Assembly (NCBI GenBank): GCA_964627045.1
Contig: CAZVIK010000232.1
Coordinates: 1 to 5,792 of the forward strand
Length of the DNA: 5,792 bases
Source of the DNA: CAZVIK01 sp964627045
GTDB taxonomy: Bacteria; Acidobacteriota; Terriglobia; Bryobacterales; Bryobacteraceae
Direction of reading: 5' to 3'
This document shows, one piece after another, positions 4,317-5,792 of the stretch. Numbering within the stretch: position 1 is the stretch's first letter; the number at the start of each line of letters is the position of its first letter. The translations under genes were made by a program, and so were the position numbers. The notes under the pieces are model-generated. The model had not been told where the DNA came from and did not search any database. It saw only the letters and a program-made list of their open reading frames with translations.

Positions 4317-5792
4317 ATGGAGCCGCACGTGCCGAACGCATCCAATCCACGTGGGTCGAACTGGCTCCGCCGCTTTGCCGCGCCGGCGCTGCTATTCCTG
4401 ATCTGCACCGGATTCTTCTGGAAGATCGTCCTCACAAACCAATACACCTGGCTTGAAAGTCCCGACCTCGCCCACCAGGTTCTGCCGTGGCTTCAAGTGC
4501 AGGCCGGGGAATGGCACCGCGGGCGCGTTCCCTTCTGGGACCCCTACCAATGGGGCGGCCAATCCCTGATCGGCCAGGCACAACCCGGCGTCGCCTATCC
4601 GTTGAATTGGGCGCTCTTCCTTTTACCGCTCAAGGATGGGTGGCTGCGGCAGTCCTACCTTCACTGGTACTTCGTCGTGATTCACTTCATGGCGGCGTGG
4701 TTCGCCTACCTGTTGTGCCGCGACCTGAAACGATCCAAAGCGGCGTCGGTGGCCGGCGGTTGCGTCTTCGCCCTCGGCGGATGGGTGGGCGTGACCGACT
4801 GGCCGCAGATGCTGAACAGCGCCGTCTGGGCACCCCTGGTCTTCCTCTTTGTGCTGCGCAGTCTTCGCGGCGTGCGCCCCGTAGCCAGCGCGGCAGCCGC
4901 TGGGGCGTTTTTCGGAATGGCGTGGCTCGGCGGACATCACCAGATTCCCATCTTCGTCATGCTCGCGTCGGGCGGCCTGTGGCTCTATCACATCTTCCGC
5001 AACGGCTGGCCGCCGGACTGGAACAAGGCGAAGCTCGCCGCCATCTTCCTGATCTTCCTGTTCGCCGTCAGCGCCCTTCAGACCCTGCCCGCCTACGAGT
5101 ATGGAAAACTGGCCAAGCGCTGGGTCAACGCCGCTGAACCCAAAGGTTGGGATGAGCCGGTCCCCTACTCGGTCCACTCCGGCTTCTCCCTGATTCCGAC
5201 CTCGCTGGTGGCCATCGTCGCTCCCGGCTACAACCGCAATGCCGACCCCTTCATCGGCGTGACCGCGCTCACCCTGGCGCTGCTCGCCGTCGCCATGGCC
5301 TGGAAGGAACCGCGCGTCAAATGGTTCGCGGCCATCGCCGCCGGCGGGTTGCTGTTCTCCCTCGGCCGCAATAACGTGTTCCACGGCATGCTCTACGCCC
5401 TGGTTCCGATGGTCGAGAAGGCCCGGAGCGCCTCCTTCGCCGTATTCATCTATCACTTCGGAATTGCCGTTCTATGTGCCTATGGAATAGACCATTTCCT
5501 GGCTGATAAGGGGTCACCCTGGCCGCGCCGCGCCAGCCGCGCGTTGCTCATCGTCGGCGGGGTGGTGCTGGCGATCACCCTGGCGCTGGTCGTGGGGCAG
5601 AAGCCTCCCGGAGACGACCGTTTCGTGCTGGTGGCGTTCATCGCGTTACTTGCGGCTGGGCTGCTATATGCATGGAAAAACGGAAACATATCGCATTCCA
5701 CGGCCGCGGTCCTGGCCATCGGCCTGATGCTCATCGAGTTCGGCAACGTCGTTGGCATCTACTGGCCGAACAAGGAAGAGGTGAATCGCAAC
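4317..5792 (+). CDS. YfhO-family polytopic membrane protein, probable GT-C glycosyltransferase, 3'-truncated by window edge
   Basis: 492 codons are visible, open to the last base with no stop. Full-length family members are typically about 800-900 residues, so this is the N-terminal part. A first membrane helix (~23-40) is followed by the family signature: S48-P-D-L-A-H-Q with D50 as the likely catalytic Asp, then G69-R-V-P-F-W-D-P-Y-Q-W-G-G-Q and G86-Q-A-Q-P-G-V-A-Y-P, matching the YfhO pattern (gDl..q, G..PlWnPy...G, .Q.g.fYP). Later segments include LGGHHQIPIF, a Gly-rich helix, and FHGMLYALVPMVEKARSAS around R370, where relatives carry an R-x-P-like element before further helices. In Firmicutes, YfhO is implicated in adding GlcNAc to lipoteichoic acid outside the cell; the acceptor in this organism is unknown. 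Start: in-frame TGA at 4305-4307 precedes ATG 4317, the first start codon. It is divergent from the GT-C-like gene, 52 bp away. Confidence 0.85.
   Translation, partial: MEPHVPNASNPRGSNWLRRFAAPALLFLICTGFFWKIVLTNQYTWLESPDLAHQVLPWLQVQAGEWHRGRVPFWDPYQWGGQSLIGQAQPGVAYPLNWALFLLPLKDGWLRQSYLHWYFVVIHFMAAWFAYLLCRDLKRSKAASVAGGCVFALGGWVGVTDWPQMLNSAVWAPLVFLFVLRSLRGVRPVASAAAAGAFFGMAWLGGHHQIPIFVMLASGGLWLYHIFRNGWPPDWNKAKLAAIFLIFLFAVSALQTLPAYEYGKLAKRWVNAAEPKGWDEPVPYSVHSGFSLIPTSLVAIVAPGYNRNADPFIGVTALTLALLAVAMAWKEPRVKWFAAIAAGGLLFSLGRNNVFHGMLYALVPMVEKARSASFAVFIYHFGIAVLCAYGIDHFLADKGSPWPRRASRALLIVGGVVLAITLALVVGQKPPGDDRFVLVAFIALLAAGLLYAWKNGNISHSTAAVLAIGLMLIEFGNVVGIYWPNKEEVNRN

Noticed and set aside
4487..5137. 216-codon plus-strand frame inside the YfhO-like gene
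   Set aside because: Arg/Pro/Gly-rich shadow in another frame; the frame starting at 4317 gives the recognisable membrane protein.
4623..5456. 277-codon minus-strand frame antisense to the YfhO-like gene
   Set aside because: Gly/Glu/His/Arg-rich product without domains. The plus-strand frame here carries the YfhO motifs uninterrupted to the window end.

Overview
The window is GC-rich, dense bacterial chromosome with no mobile element, RNA gene or CRISPR array that I can see. The best taxonomic guess is Acidobacteriota (Solibacter/Bryobacter-like). It rests on the secreted FecR + Trp/Tyr-repeat protein (DUF6600-like) and on the style of the two polytopic membrane proteins. This is recall of family distribution, not a search result.

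Layout, left to right. (1) 2-532, + strand: the 3' part of a TetR-family repressor, with its N-terminus cut off by the window edge. (2) 533-684: a short convergent intergenic region with an AT-rich patch and a strong hairpin (627-660) that could end transcription of the gene on its right. (3) 685-2634, - strand: a complete 649-residue exported protein with a signal peptide, a FecR-like domain, an extremely Trp/Tyr-rich tandem-repeat region and a long Pro/Arg/Glu-rich disordered tail. (4) 2635-2794: the 5' leader of that gene, with a good Shine-Dalgarno sequence and small repeats. (5) 2795-4264, - strand: a complete 489-residue multi-pass membrane protein resembling GT-C (PMT/TMTC-like) glycosyltransferases. 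(6) 4265-4316: a 52-bp divergent spacer with a -10-like hexamer facing each way, placed so close to both start codons that both mRNAs may be leaderless or nearly so. (7) 4317-5792, + strand: the first 492 codons of a YfhO-family membrane protein that runs off the right edge without a stop.

The two membrane proteins are read divergently from one tiny spacer and both resemble enzymes that use lipid-linked sugars on the outer face of the cytoplasmic membrane. With the exported aromatic-repeat protein, the right two thirds of the window looks like a cell-envelope region. Joint function is inference from adjacency. The TetR gene converges on this block and nothing visible ties it to the block as a regulator. 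I found no convincing previously undescribed system. The most useful leads are the aromatic 26-residue repeat protein and the leaderless-type divergent promoter.
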